In this document: in pieces, positions 1-11,850 of the stretch
How the letters are laid out: every line of letters starts with the position of its first letter
Numbering within the stretch: the stretch's first letter is position 1
Source: Hypsibius dujardini
Lineage: Eukaryota; Tardigrada; Eutardigrada; Parachela; Hypsibiidae
Assembly: GCA_001579985.1 (NCBI GenBank)
Contig: LRSR01003898.1
Coordinates: 1 to 64,000 of the forward strand
Direction of reading: 5' to 3'
Length of the DNA stretch: 64,000 nucleotides
The notes under the pieces: generated by a model
The model's database searches: none
Told to the model about the DNA's origin: nothing
Seen by the model: the letters and a program-made list of their open reading frames with translations, nothing else
Made by a program: the position numbers and the translations under genes

Positions 1-302
1 AACGAAATATTGAAAAATCAAAATAACGTACAATAAATCTAAATATATATATATAATATGTATATTAATAAAATAATAAAATAATAAAATAATAAAATAA
101 AATCATAAAATATAAAATAACAAATAATATGGCACACGTAATAATTATTTGATTTAAGATAATCCTAAGATACATTACAATTGTAATACAGTATAAAGAA
201 TACAGGCTTAAAAAACTCTTACATCGCTGCGTCTGTAGGGTTTATCCATTATTCAACTAACAACTAATGTAAGTACTAGTACGTTGTGTATTCGCAACTT
301 AC

Positions 303-2511
303 GGAGCTGATCAGCGCGGACTGAGACGGTGGTTTGCCGTTTCCACTTAGTGCGGCGATTTTGAAACCTAAAAATGCAGGCAAACATGTTTTGGTTGCCC
401 AAATGCGCTGCGCCTAACCAAAACGCAAGAAATATAATATCAATTGCACGAAAATGTAATTTGAAATAGCACAGCGTCAACAGAAAGATATGCGGGGCAG
501 AAATTGCAATTTAATTGGCCCCCTTGTTAAGATTAAGATTAAGATTAAGACATGATTAAAAACAAGATTTAGGGACAGGCAGCCCTAAAAATAGGGCTGC
601 CTGTCCCGTGATTGAAAATTTAGTGGCCCACTGATTTTTAGTTTTAAAACCTATGTTTCAGAGAGGAGCAGTTTTCGTTGTAGGAGTTCAAGGTGCTACT
701 AGAATCTCCGTTTTGGAATCGGGAACTTTTTAAAACATTCAAAACTTCTCGATTCCCGTATTAGACCTCGATTGATTGATTGATGAATCTGTTTCAATTT
801 CAAAGCTAATCATCAGTCCCAAGTATTCATTTATGAAGGTGTTCGAAATTTATTTAGCCGTTGTTGTTACAATAACTTGTTTTGGTAAACTTTCAAAGTT
901 GGGAAAACAATGAAAGATTCCTCTTTTCTTGATTTTGCCTGTAAACACGTCGATTTTCAGATACAATTTTATTTGATGATTTTTGGCAGTTTTTCTCAAA
1001 GTTCAATTTGAAATCGACTGGCGTCAGTTGAATTCCTTTTGGATGACAAGGGGCGGAGCTACAGGTCATTCTAGGGACTAACTGGAAAATTCCGAGTTGG
1101 ATTACAGATATGACCCACAGCCCCGCCCTCTCAAATCCAAAAATGATTCTGCCAATGCCAATCAATTCCAAATTGAATTTTGAGAGTGAATTTGTTAAAA
1201 ATCATTAAAATGAAGTCTTTTCTGAAAATCGACATTTTTTACAATCAAAATCAGGGAAAACTGGAGTCTTCAATTGTTTTTCCAACTTTGAAGTTCTGCC
1301 AGAAAAAAAAGTTATTACGACAACAACAGTGAAATAAATTTCGAAAACCATCATAAATGTGAAATCCATTAATAAAACTTCAAAGTGGAATCAAATCAAA
1401 TTCGGCACCTGAAATAATTTCCTGCAAGTCAGTGCATTCCTTGAGCTCTGCTCCTTGCTTTAAGAGAAATTTCGGCTACTTTACCATTCGATTCCATTCA
1501 ACTCGATTTTGAGTTACACTGTAGTGAACAATCTTGAACGAAACAAACTTTATAAATCAATGTCCTTTCACGGTACAGAAAATGCTGTAAAGGGAAAATC
1601 CCTTGCAATAGTATAGAATAGAATAGTACAGGCATTTTTAATGCGAATGAGAATCAGCTGTTTGTTTACACTGTGTTTGTGTCACACCTGTACGCCGCAT
1701 TGTTGAGATGGATGTCCCAATGAGAAGGCGCGACCGAGAAACGAGAAGGCGTGAACTGTCCCAACTTGGCTTGCTCAAGCTTCTGTATAAAGTGTGGTTC
1801 TTACACTTCTTAACTACACAGAACTGCAGAACAGCACAATCGCCCGCGATCGATATTCTCGAAAATCGTGTTCCATGTTTTGGTGCAAGTTTTTTTCAGG
1901 CAAAATTTCGATCACCTTCTGAAATGACCACTGGAAAATTGGGAATCAATCCCGGGTTGTCATCGAAATAGAATAGACATTAAGATGAAGCATTCCCTTC
2001 AGAATTGAAATGGTTAAAAATAATTTATATTGTGATAAAGGTCAGGAAAAGAAAAGCGTTTTTGTGCATTTTCTAATCGTCATGTTTTCCGTGGTATTTA
2101 ACCAAAGAATGTCTTACACTTCATCAAATTGTCAAACGCGTCAATCGTCATCAACAATGTGGCAGTTATGATCACTACTAACCAACATTTCACTTGGGCC
2201 TCCGTCAGGCTCAGAATGTCCGCCACCTGGCTCCGATCCGACAGGGTCAGATACTTTTGACATTGAAACTTGCCCTCCAAAAAAGTCAGTTGGGCACGCG
2301 AAAAAGCCGTTCGTCGTCGTCGTTGAAATCGTTTCCGTCGTTTCTTGCCAGCCAGTCGTCCTTGCTCCACTTTCCCTGCTGACTCCATCTGACCATCCAT
2401 CGTTCCAGCAGCAGCTCCATGCCTCGTCTTCTTCCCTGATCCATTCAGCCCGAGAATATCCTCGATTAAAAATGATTTCCGAACCAAAATATTCTCATGT
2501 TTCACTTCCAT
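303..2511 (-). CDS. Homeobox (ANTP-class, BarH/Tlx/Lbx-like) transcription factor, 5' part
   Basis: Two coding exons on the minus strand: 2511-2183 (ATG at 2511) and 367-303, joined in phase across a GT-AG intron. The gene then leaves the window through a GTAAGT donor at 302-297, so the C-terminus is missing. The protein has a short N-terminal motif SFLIEDILGL, like the FIL/eh1 repressor motifs of BarH- and Lbx-type proteins. A basic stretch follows, then a full homeodomain: RTAF at the start, QKYL in helix 1-2, QVKCWFQNRRTKWKRQ in helix 3. The intron splits the Trp48 codon. KWKRQT recalls BarH and QVKxWFQNRRTKW recalls Tlx, but Phe49 is not the Tyr of BarH and Cys47 is unusual, so I name only the class. 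It should be a nuclear DNA-binding protein. The intron holds a foldback element. Confidence 0.85.
572..607. repeat. Perfect 15-bp hairpin
   Basis: Arms 572-586 and 593-607 are exact reverse complements around an AAAAAT loop, inside the homeobox intron and just after a GATTAA microsatellite (about 528-550). It may be a small foldback element or a structured RNA motif. No wider context supports a named RNA. Confidence 0.7.
829..1359. repeat. Foldback MITE, family FB-A
   Basis: The two halves are imperfect reverse complements over nearly their full length. The left end reads CATTTATGAAGG and continues TTCGAAATTTATTT; the right end gives the same on the other strand. Further shared blocks are AACTTTCAAAGTTGG, GTCGATTTTCAG and AATCGACTGGC/AATTGATTGGC. 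There is no ORF for a transposase, so it is a non-autonomous palindromic DNA element. Related pieces lie near 4240-4530 and 41567-41702. Confidence 0.75.
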
Positions 2512-2519
2512 TCTACGTA

Positions 2520-5500
2520 GCCGCCTCGTCGGGATTTATGTTCAGAATGACAAATTGCACCACACTAAACGTTGGAGAGATAGGGATGGGTCCTTTTCGT
2601 AATATATAATAAATCTTGCTACACTCTGTGATTTGAATGGTTGTTCGTTATACGGCTCTATCGAGCAAATTAGTCCTAAATCAGCATCGGAAATATCACA
2701 CACACTCCCTGGGGACATTGTTCAGTGTGTCGTCGTGTGGTCAGTTAGAGTGTGACGATTACCAATTACCCGCTCGTTTGTGTCTGCGGATCATCTTTCA
2801 GCGCAGGGGCTCATTTAGGTCCCTTACAAGGCTTCGACTACAAGTCCCCTCCTCCCCTCCTCCCCCTTTTTATCCCTTCCTCGTTTCTATTTTCCAATTT
2901 TGCCCGATGTCCTTTAGCTCTATAAAAACGGATTGATTTTTTTAGGGTCCTGACTGTTTCCTTATGACGGAAAATTGAATTGAATTAAAATAAAAAGTTT
3001 TCACATTAACAGATTGAAGAATAATCGATTCTAAAATGATCAAATTTGGTATTTGTGGTTCAAAGGAATTTTAGTCAGCACTCGTAACAACAACAGGGGA
3101 TGAAAATTCGGAGGGGGGAGGACCCCTCATGTTGTTGCTCGGAACTGGGCAAACGAGCATTTTTTTAAACTGTGGGAATGCGGTGATTTGCGGTGAATGC
3201 TAATTTCCTAAAGTTCCTTTCCACCGGAATTTCAAAAAATTTCAAAACTTCAGTTTTTCCATTAGTTATGTGACTTTTTGGGGCCCAATATGTGCACCCT
3301 ATCAGCGACTGCCTACTGGGGGGGGGGAGGGGGTTAAACACATTCAAGAATATGCTAATAAATTTTCAAGAACGTCAGTTTTATCAAAGTTGAACTATTC
3401 TAATTATTTCAGCTCTGATAGAAAAACTGAAGTTTTTGAAAATAATTTGAAATCCCAGGAGGGCCCTTGGAAATCAGACAACCAGGCTCCAAAAAGTTTC
3501 AAAATGACTAGAAAAAAAGCCGAATTCTGGGTTCCATTTTGAATAAAAACAACGTTTTGCCCCTTTGCCCACCCCCTGGGGGTCTGGTCCTACCATGAGG
3601 GGGGGGGGCTTGTAAGGATCTAAAACGAGCCCCTGTTCCAGCGGTTGACTGATCAAACGCCAAGTGAGCCACTAACGGCAGTGTATATCCTACTGATAGG
3701 GCTTTATTATTTAGCCCTTTTGATTTACTCCCTAAAGCTGTGTGGAGACACTTGCAGTGCTTGCTTTTATCACACGTATACTGATTTAAATACTTCTTCT
3801 ATATATACGATGGAGTTGCTGGAGGCGTCGTACGCACTGAAAATTAAGCGGTCTTGCCAATTATTGGAATGCCGCTGTTCCTCTTTCGTGGCCTGGACGG
3901 GATATACACTGTGTAGCCACGAAGTCACAGACACTGATCGATTACAATAGAGTTATGCAAAACGCGGCAAGTTTGACGCCGTGTGTGGACTATAACGAGC
4001 TCCCGTTTTAGGATGGTTAAACCACTTACAATCAAGAAGGGTGCTTCGTTAGCTATGGCAAGGATACGGATCAATCGACAGATTGAGCTTCCGCTAAATC
4101 CAAGTGCTAATATACAAACCTGCATGGTGAAACAACTTTTTAGAAAGGAAACGCAAAACGTCCCACTTAATTTTCCTAAATCAGTTTGATATTATTAATA
4201 ACTTCCAAAACTTATTTTGTCGGTGTGCTTCTAAAAATTGGCAGAATTTTTTTTGGCAGAATTTCAAATCCGGAAAACCCTGGAAGATTCCATCTCTCTG
4301 GTTTTTCACCGAACAAACTTTAATTTTTAGAAAAGCTTTATTTTCATGATTGTTGACACAATTCTCTTCCAGTTCAGTTTAGAATCGATTGGCATCAGCA
4401 GAATCCTTTTTGGGTGACAGGACGGAGACGTATGTGTCTTTTACGAAATGTCAATGCCAATCGATTCCAAATCCAAATGGGAGAGGACTACTGCCAAAAA
4501 TCATTAATGCAAAGCATTATTAAAAATTGAGTCACCATAAATTGAAAACATTTTCCGCCCATCATCTTGAGATCGTCTCCGCGCTATGGTGCTTGCCATA
4601 TCCACTTTTCAGGTCAATATCCAATTGTTTTTCTACGCGTCACGCACGGTTCAATATTAACTGTATTCCAAGCCAGCTGAAAAGAGCGACTGTCAACTAT
4701 GCTGAATTAAACGTTTGCGCAGCTGCGCGCTGATTGGTTGGCTGATTTCAGTTAACTTTTAACTCAGCCAGAAAAATAAGCTGCTCTCAAGCTTATTTTG
4801 GTCTCAATCAGCTCACAGGTCGACTGCTGATGTTGCGTTTACATGTGGAAACTATTCACATCTCAATAATCTTTAAATTCCTATTATCCAAGAGGTTAAT
4901 TCTCCAGACTTATATCAGCTCATAGCAAATTCAGTTTACAATTGATCGGTGCCCATCAGGAGGCGTAGAAACACGTATTCGCTGATCGGGACCTATTTCT
5001 TTAAACGGCACTTTCGCCCTCTTTTTGCACTCCGTGGAATTAAAAAAAAGTCGGAATTACATTGAAATAAATTCTAACTGTAATTGGTGAATCTTGAATC
5101 TTGAGACAAATTGAAAAGGAGGAACTCGCATAGCTTCTTTTCCGGTTAATTGGATGAATTCACCACTGTGCGACCGTCCACTTGGTCGATAAGTGAGCTG
5201 GGACAGGCTCTAAAAAATAGAAACCGCTGCCCCGGTAAAGAGTTTGAGTGCTTGAAACACATGCGGAGTCTCCTTTAATTTTTGTTAAAAAATTTCCGTC
5301 ATTTTTCTGTCTGCTTCTCTATTTCTTGCGATATTTTTGTCTTCAAAAGTATACTTCCATTGATTTCCAGCTGCGTCCCGTTTTGTTCAGGCGTGAAAGG
5401 CTGTCATAACAGCATTGCTATTTCCTTTGGGGCTTGTTACACTGAATGAACTATTTTCGTTTCAAAGTAGCTCGAATTCAGCCAGAAAACAGTCTGGCTA

Positions 5501-5660
5501 CAGGGTCCACCACGAACATTTACCGAACTTTAAGGGGTTAACTGCCTGTACTGGTTTCAATGTTCCTAATTGGCCAGACTCCTCGTACCATCAGTCACGA
5601 GTCATGAGTCTGTCAAAACTGGTAAAAAAAAATATTGTGATGCACTGGCGAGAGAAATCT
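2520..5660. other. Gene-free stretch
   Basis: No conserved coding signal is seen on either strand. The stretch holds G-runs near 3320-3335 and 3598-3610 and one FB-A relative at 4240-4530. It is the region where the catalytic exons of the neighbouring receptor gene would be expected, but no cyclase or kinase-homology motif is visible. Confidence 0.5.
4240..4530. repeat. Degenerate FB-A foldback copy
   Basis: Shares with the 829-1359 element the blocks GGCAGAATTTC, AATCGATTGGCATCAGCAGAA and the mirrored CAATGCCAATCGATTCC. Both arms are present but have diverged, and the outer ends are not clear. Confidence 0.55.
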
Positions 5661-5669
5661 GCTACTACA

Positions 5670-8600
5670 CATCGACAGGGTCGAAGTGCAGCATTGCTGC
5701 CAGAAACTTCACGCTCTGCAGTAGGATGGAGCGTCGGTGATTTCGCGGGTTCCGCATTGTGAGGAGGCCTTCATCCAAAAGCCACCAATCTGCCGGAACG
5801 ATGGCACGCTTGACCCATCGGAACACTCTGCAAGATCACATCGTTTTGAAATGTCCGCGCTCATTCAGCTGATGTGAGAGCTTCGAGTGCGTACCGTATT
5901 CCCCAATCTCAAGGGAAAGTTAAGCCCCCCCCCCCCCCCAGTCATCGGTTGACTGTTCAGTCGGATTCACTGTGTCGTGATTGGTTGAAATTTAAGCGCA
6001 ACTTGGCAGCGATTGATTGATTGATTAAGCGGGATTTTTTGACGCAAACTTTAAATCAGTTGATTGATTGATTGTAGGTAAACAATAGCAAACGGTGATG
6101 GGAAGATGGTCCGGGGTGGATCAAATTAACTAGCAGGGCAAAAAAGTGTCCCTTGAGATCGGGGGAATACGGTAAACAAATTCCATCCGACAACTTACGT
6201 GAATAAGATAACAGTAGCAAGAGCATTCCCGAAAATGGCCCCAGCGACCGTCTCCGCAGTGATTCCCCTTTTCAGGCACAACTCCCCGTGCAGGCCGCAT
6301 TTCGGTCGATCCGGAGGCGGGGCTGTTCGGCCCCCAATCCAAACGACCTCGTACGTTGCGTCTTTCAACAACAACCGTGCTTCCGAGTCATACGTAAACG
6401 CGTCCTGTACTAAGCCAACCCGAATACTATTAAAATTTCAAAGTGTTTTTGTAGACAAGTGTTATTTAAATCAATAATAAAATACAGTAATACAAGTTGA
6501 AGAAGGGTTCTCAATAGTGGAACGGGGTGCGCATGAAAGGAGTGACAGTTAGAGGGAAAGGGTAAAAGGTTGTGACTAGCGGTTTCCTTTAAATTTTTAA
6601 AGTTTGATATAAGACCTCTTCGAAGTGACGGATCTACACTAGGAAAAGACAAAAATTAGTTGGACATCTTTCATCTACAAAGCGTTTTAGATTAATTTTA
6701 CTAACACTAAGCTAAACATTTTAGTCTCTTTTATTAGTGGGCTAATACGTGAACTGTAGCTTGTTGTGATTGGCTGACTAGTTTTAGTTTTGTGATTGTG
6801 TTTTAGTGACTAAAACATTTGGTTTAGTTTTCTTCAGGCAGGACAAAAAACTGAGACTTAAAAATTAGTCACTTGAACGTTTGATTTATAGTTTTTTATT
6901 CTATTTTTTCAGTTTAGTTTAGTTCTACCATCCATCAGCATAATCACCTGTATTTCCTGGGACTGTGGTGAAAACTGTTGAATAACAGCCTCAATCACTT
7001 TGACCCCCGTTTTGGAGATCCGAACCGCCCTACTTGGTAGATTGAAAGTTCGGTTCAGCATGCGGTCAGCTACAAACTGGCCACTCTGACACTGTTCTTG
7101 CGAAATTGCACATGACTCATTCAGTGCCTGTGTATCCAACAAAGGATAAGAACGGACATACCGGTATAAACTGTGTACCGGGTTCGGCAATGCTTTTGAG
7201 ACAAACTTTGCTACGCCCCGCGCTGAGAGTCCACATATCAATCAAGAAATGGAAATGCTAGATTATTCCAAATCTTGTTGGCTATGAAATATGTATTTAT
7301 AAATAGGTGCTAAAACTCATCGTGGCCTTCCGTAAATCTTTTTGTGAACCCCGGTGAATATAGTGCGTGGCCCAGCGTAGTAGAACGTTTTGTTATTTGT
7401 TCCCGTGACACTGAAACAAACCGCTCTTGCTCAGTATTCCTACTTTTTTAAAAATATTCTGAAGCAACTGCTGTTAAGCTCTACTACTAGAGTACCTTGA
7501 GCCACAAACTCATTTTGATCACAGTGTTAATTTTTTATGGAGCCATCAGTCTGGATAACTCCTCAAAGTTGCATAAATTGTGATATGGCGAGTTCCAATT
7601 TTAAAATTCAATTCATCTTCTAGCATGATTCAGTTTCTGTTTATTTTAATATGCGTGATAGCCCAACACCATAGCAAAAGATTAAAATCAAAATGGTCGC
7701 CAGCATTCTTCAGGTGGGAAGCTATACAACTCGAAGCGAAAAGCCCCTTTCAAAGGCAATTATGACAAAATCTTCCCAAATTTCTGTCACATTATTGTGG
7801 ACTTTATCTTTCATAAATGCTCCCGCCTGATGAAACTTCTTTCTCTCTGCACATTTATCGCGGGCTCTCTCAAACAGGTTGAGGTTATTCAGAAGGAATT
7901 ATTTTTAAGGGAATGTATGAGGGTATGGCGTGGGCCATTACTGAGATCGAGTCTCCCAAATTTTTTTGTCAATTTCCAGAGTTAAGGTAGAACCGCACTT
8001 TTTCGCCTCTAATAGATGCTCACATGAACAGGCTTGATGATGAAAAAATTTTAAGATAGCGTTGCTAGTAGTGACAGAGAAATAACGTTCTAGGTCTGGC
8101 TCACAAGCTTTGCCAAACCCGGTATGTGAGGTATCTCGTACTCACGAGAACTGCCCCTTGAATAGCCTCGGTACAAGTAACCATAAATTCGTTTTTCTGA
8201 AATAACATAATTCGAATCATTATAATTTGAAACTTAAAAAGAACTGGACAGCTAATAACAGTCGAAATAAAAGGAGAACCTGCTGTTGAATCCGAGGAAA
8301 CCAGCTGCCAAAAGTGGCAATCTTCCGCTTCTGGATAGTTGAGATGGTGGCGTTGAGCCTCGACCAGTCCAACGGAGGTGATCGCACGATCCATGTTGAC
8401 TGCATTGCCACTAGAACTTTCTGACGGTCGAGTAAATTAACAATTAATAATGCACATTACTTATTGTGAAGCTGGCACGACAAATACTTCAGGCTTCCTG
8501 AATAATGGAATAACAAGGCGTGAAAAGGCGAGTGACCTGATCTAGTGCATCGTTCTGCTGCCAAGCGAGCGGCGGTGCAAACGGCGTCTCAAGTTGGTAG

Positions 8601-9324
8601 AGATGAATAAAGACCTAGAACATAATACACCTGAAGGACTCTGAGAGCACTTTCAAAATTACGAAAATGCCGCAAAAAGTTACATAATCTCCTCCTGTCA
8701 TGTTTAGATCGTGAGCAGTCGCCTAGGAAATGTAAGAAATGTGATAATAAATTATGCTGATTTTACACCATTACTTCAGGACACCTTATAACCTACCAAA
8801 ACAACTCGCTGGGAGGCTGCCAGAGTACAGCTAACGATTACTGAAATTTAACCAAAAAAGTGTATCAACGTAAGAATATAGAATAATTTTATACATGACC
8901 CATTCATTTTTTGGCACGTACTTCGTGTGAAACTGCTTGCTTCGAGAAGAGCCCGGTGGGGAGTCTCAAGTGAAAGGTCAGTGGAGATAAGCGATAAGCT
9001 TATATTTCCTTTCCGGAATTGCAGTGCGGTGATGGAACCTCGGCAAGATCCGCGGCTTTTTGCTTGGCCTGGGTTAGCGCTGTCGAGGTCATCAATGACA
9101 GCTATGCTTCTCCATGCGAAATGGTCCAATAGAGCAACCAAAGCTTGCCCGTAGAAGAGACTGACCCCGGCACCGAAGGAAATTGTTGTTGGATATCGTT
9201 TACGATCAGGTGCCCAGCCGAGGCTATCAAGATATGTTAAGGACAAATTTTTAAAGCCACACAGACAATAGAAAGACAAACTGACATCGACAGGCAGACG
9301 TAAAAACAGACAGACCGACAGACC

Positions 9325-9369
<45 letters not shown>

Positions 9370-9984
9370 TCAAGGAAACATGGTAAAAACAGTTTAAGAT
9401 AAGAATAGACAAACAATCAAGGAATGACCAAGGTTTCCTACCAAGACACCACTAAGAAATCCATTTCTGAAACAGAGCTGAACAAATTAAGAAAATCTCG
9501 AAGCCATTATGGAATACTGGAATACCTCTTGCAAAGTCGGATATGATTGGAAGGTTGAGATCACAAACTAATTACATTACAGGGAGGGATGCATCAAATG
9601 TTTGAAAATTCACTCACCCATTCTTTCTGATTTTTCACATCCGTGAGTTTGCTAACATAGCTTACCTGCGGCTAATACCACCGTCGGCTTTTTTGCCAAG
9701 AAATTACCACCGTAAAGGTAATTCATTTCCACGTTGTGGGCGTACATCTCGAGGTCATTGCACGAGTAAGGAGTCGTATGATAAAGCGCAGTTTTGGTGT
9801 AGTTTTCCAACAGCTTCGGATACTGCGGGGCCAGTTGCTCCAGAGTCACTTCCAACGCCGGTTGAATCTCCACAAACCCCGACCAGGATGAGTTGGTTGA
9901 ACTGAACGATATAAAATTGGGAGCCATGGCGGCCTCTTTCAAAGTATAATAGGCAGATAGAGAAAATACTGTCAGCCAAAACAT
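5670..9984 (-). CDS. Receptor guanylyl cyclase-like (ANF-receptor family), ectodomain and TM; catalytic part not seen
   Basis: Read right to left. 9984-9666 carries a signal peptide (MFWLTVFSLSAYY) and the start of a type I periplasmic-binding-like fold (PALEVTLEQLAPQYP). 9567-9526 encodes LNLPIISDFAR, typical of strand 3 of the fold. 9223 to about 8932 gives RYPTTISFGAG and ALLDHFAWRSIAVIDD. About 8199-8146 may encode EAIQGAVLV. About 7200-6929 gives the end of the domain (NRTFNLPSRAVRIS). 6409-6199 encodes PPPDRPKCG, the membrane-proximal signature of receptor cyclases, then a membrane helix. 5827 to about 5670 may be the cytoplasmic linker (ADWWLLDEGLL). The 9526 to 9223 join is out of phase in my model, and no kinase-homology or GC catalytic exon is found below 5670. 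The gene is either incomplete or decayed. Exon ends are approximate. Confidence 0.55.
5921..5940. repeat. Poly-C tract and flanking TGAT runs
   Basis: A run of about a dozen C at 5927-5939, followed by TTGATTGATTGATT runs near 6010 and 6060. GATT/CAATCAATC runs recur through the window (about 770, 24280, 24340, 24855, 26665, 48942, 50036). Confidence 0.7.
6480..6928. repeat. TTAG-rich element, copy 1
   Basis: 6500-6600 matches sequence found inside the GR introns (near 12660-12760 and 19270-19390: AACGGGGTG, GGTGAAAGG, ACGGTTTC). 6625-6928 matches the TTAGTTTAG-rich blocks that precede both GR start codons. The right edge TTTAGTTCTACCATCC touches the splice donor of the receptor exon at 6929. 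Confidence 0.5.
9311..9368. repeat. CAGA/GACA microsatellite in receptor intron
   Basis: About fourteen tandem CAGA units, the first ones varied to CCGA, within an intron of the minus-strand receptor gene (CTGT on its coding strand). Confidence 0.9.
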
Positions 9985-11213
9985 GGCCACACTGCCGATA
10001 GGACAAATACAATTAAAACCGCTAATTTTGCGCTACCATTAGAATCAGTAAATAAATTTCTGCATTTGGAAGTCGCGTCGTACTTAAATGATTGCGCATT
10101 TGAGTGGTGTTTTTCGAGTCCAGATTCCCGCACTGCCAAGATCGAATGATATATAATATACAGCAATTAGCAATTATATACCTTCCAAGTTCGGCTAGAA
10201 CAAGGACCGATGATGCAGGTGCCCAACCCAATGACGTATTAAAGGATATGTCTAAAGCGTTCATTGATTAATTATAAAACCGAGCGGGTACCTCAAATGC
10301 GAGTTTGAGAGTTCAGGAGCTCATTCAGTCTTCAGAATAATTCATACAGAATAATTCCGCACTGCACTGACTAATTCCAACACAATTGTGTTGTTGAAGG
10401 GGGTGTAATGCACAAAAGAATGTTAAATACAATAAAAACAATCGATTGAACTTTCTAATTAAGTTTAATCCTTTTTTAAAAAAACGAAAGCTCCTACTTC
10501 GAACGCCATTTTAGAATTAATTTTTGTATAAAACATCGAGGGAAAATTTTGTCAATTAAGTTTATTTAAGAAACACGAAAAATTTAAAAAAAAAATCTGG
10601 TTCAAAAATGGTTTAAATTTTTGAATATTTTGTTATCTTGGATTACGATTTTAAATAAGGACGTATTGCTAAACAGTAGTAGGCAAGCCAAAAAAACACA
10701 AAGTCTCCCAAATAACTGATAATAAATATTTGTCTTATAATTTAACGGAGGGGAAAATACTTGCTTCACTCAAACCATGTCCGATATGTCTGATTAGCAA
10801 TCGAACTTCTTTTTATTGTCATGTGGTTAATTCCTTTGAACTGCACTATCTGAAAAACAATCCGCAAATAAAATACGAACACAAGTAGACGCAGAAGAAA
10901 TAATGATGTTGGGGCTCGCGCCGGGCGACCGAACAAAAGCGTAAGGGTCGCTAGAAAGTGAAAGTTTACTGGCAGTGAAGACTAAAAAGTAAAAGAAAAC
11001 ACTTCTAGCACTGCAACTCAAGCAGGCCTTTATACAGTCCGTTGAGAAAATATTCATAATTGAAGCTGGTTAACTAGCTGAGGAATAACATAATAGCTTC
11101 GAATATGCGTTATATAATAGTTATATAAATAGTTATATATTATGAGTCATCACATATTATGAGTCATGCATGATATCATATAACATAACGGTAAATGGTA
11201 CGTGTAGATAATA

Positions 11214-11470
11214 TTATGCGAGGACTAAATGGGCGCACCCATCACTCATGGGAGCTGACCTTGTCCCTCTATTTCCGGGAAGTGTGTTGTGCACGTGTTC
11301 CAACTCCGTTTGCTTAACAAATACGATTACTCCAATCATTATCCCGACAGCCGTAATGCAAACAGTATATCCGCAGGATCCTACAGAAACCTCATCAATC
11401 CACTGCGGATATCCGAATACTGGCATGACACTTCACGATGCCACAGGAGTATGAATCACTTGCCAAGTAA
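11214..11470 (-). pseudogene. Fragment of a membrane-protein gene, copy 1
   Basis: The minus strand encodes FGYPQWIDEV followed by a clear hydrophobic helix (YTVCITAVGIMIGVIVFV) and a charged tail (KQTELEHVHN). The stretch upstream matches the paralogue at 16795-16995 (WQVIDIPAALWS there) but has a stop at that Trp position here. The parent family is not recognised; it resembles a multi-pass transporter exon. It was carried along by the 9.9-21.4 kb duplication. Confidence 0.4.
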
Positions 11471-11574
11471 TAAGCCTCAGCTTCAAAATACATTCAGTCA
11501 AAATAGATGTTTTTTCTTACGAAAAGACTGAACAATTTCAAATTTTATTCACGTGTAATCTTTGAAGTAGGGAT

Positions 11575-11832
11575 AGTAAAACCTAGAATTAATTAACTGA
11601 TTAGTTTTTGTAGTCTCCTAAAAAAGAGCTAAGGATTTTTAAGCTATCGTCTTTTAGCAACTAAAACTTTTAACCCAGTTGCAGTTCAAATTATAATTGA
11701 CTAATGCTAGTTTTTTTAGTTTGATGTTTAGTTTATAAAACGTTTATTTTTTGATCAAATAATACACCGTAGCCGAGAAATTAGCAACTAAAAGTCTTAG
11801 TTTAGTTTTAATTTGATTTAGTTGTACCATTC
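11575..11832. repeat. TTAG-rich element, copy 2
   Basis: Starts near GTAGGGATAGTAAAACC and ends TTTAGTTGTACCATTCC, 20-30 bases before the first coding positions of the GR gene. Many TTAGTT/AACTAA blocks in both orientations make it partly self-complementary. It parallels 17095-17365. Confidence 0.55.
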
Positions 11833-11850
11833 CTGCAAAGCCCTTGCATA

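Noticed and set aside
10022-10264. Minus-strand piece with LGWAP, like the receptor exon at 9223
   Set aside because: Only five residues match and no consistent splice model was found; could be chance.
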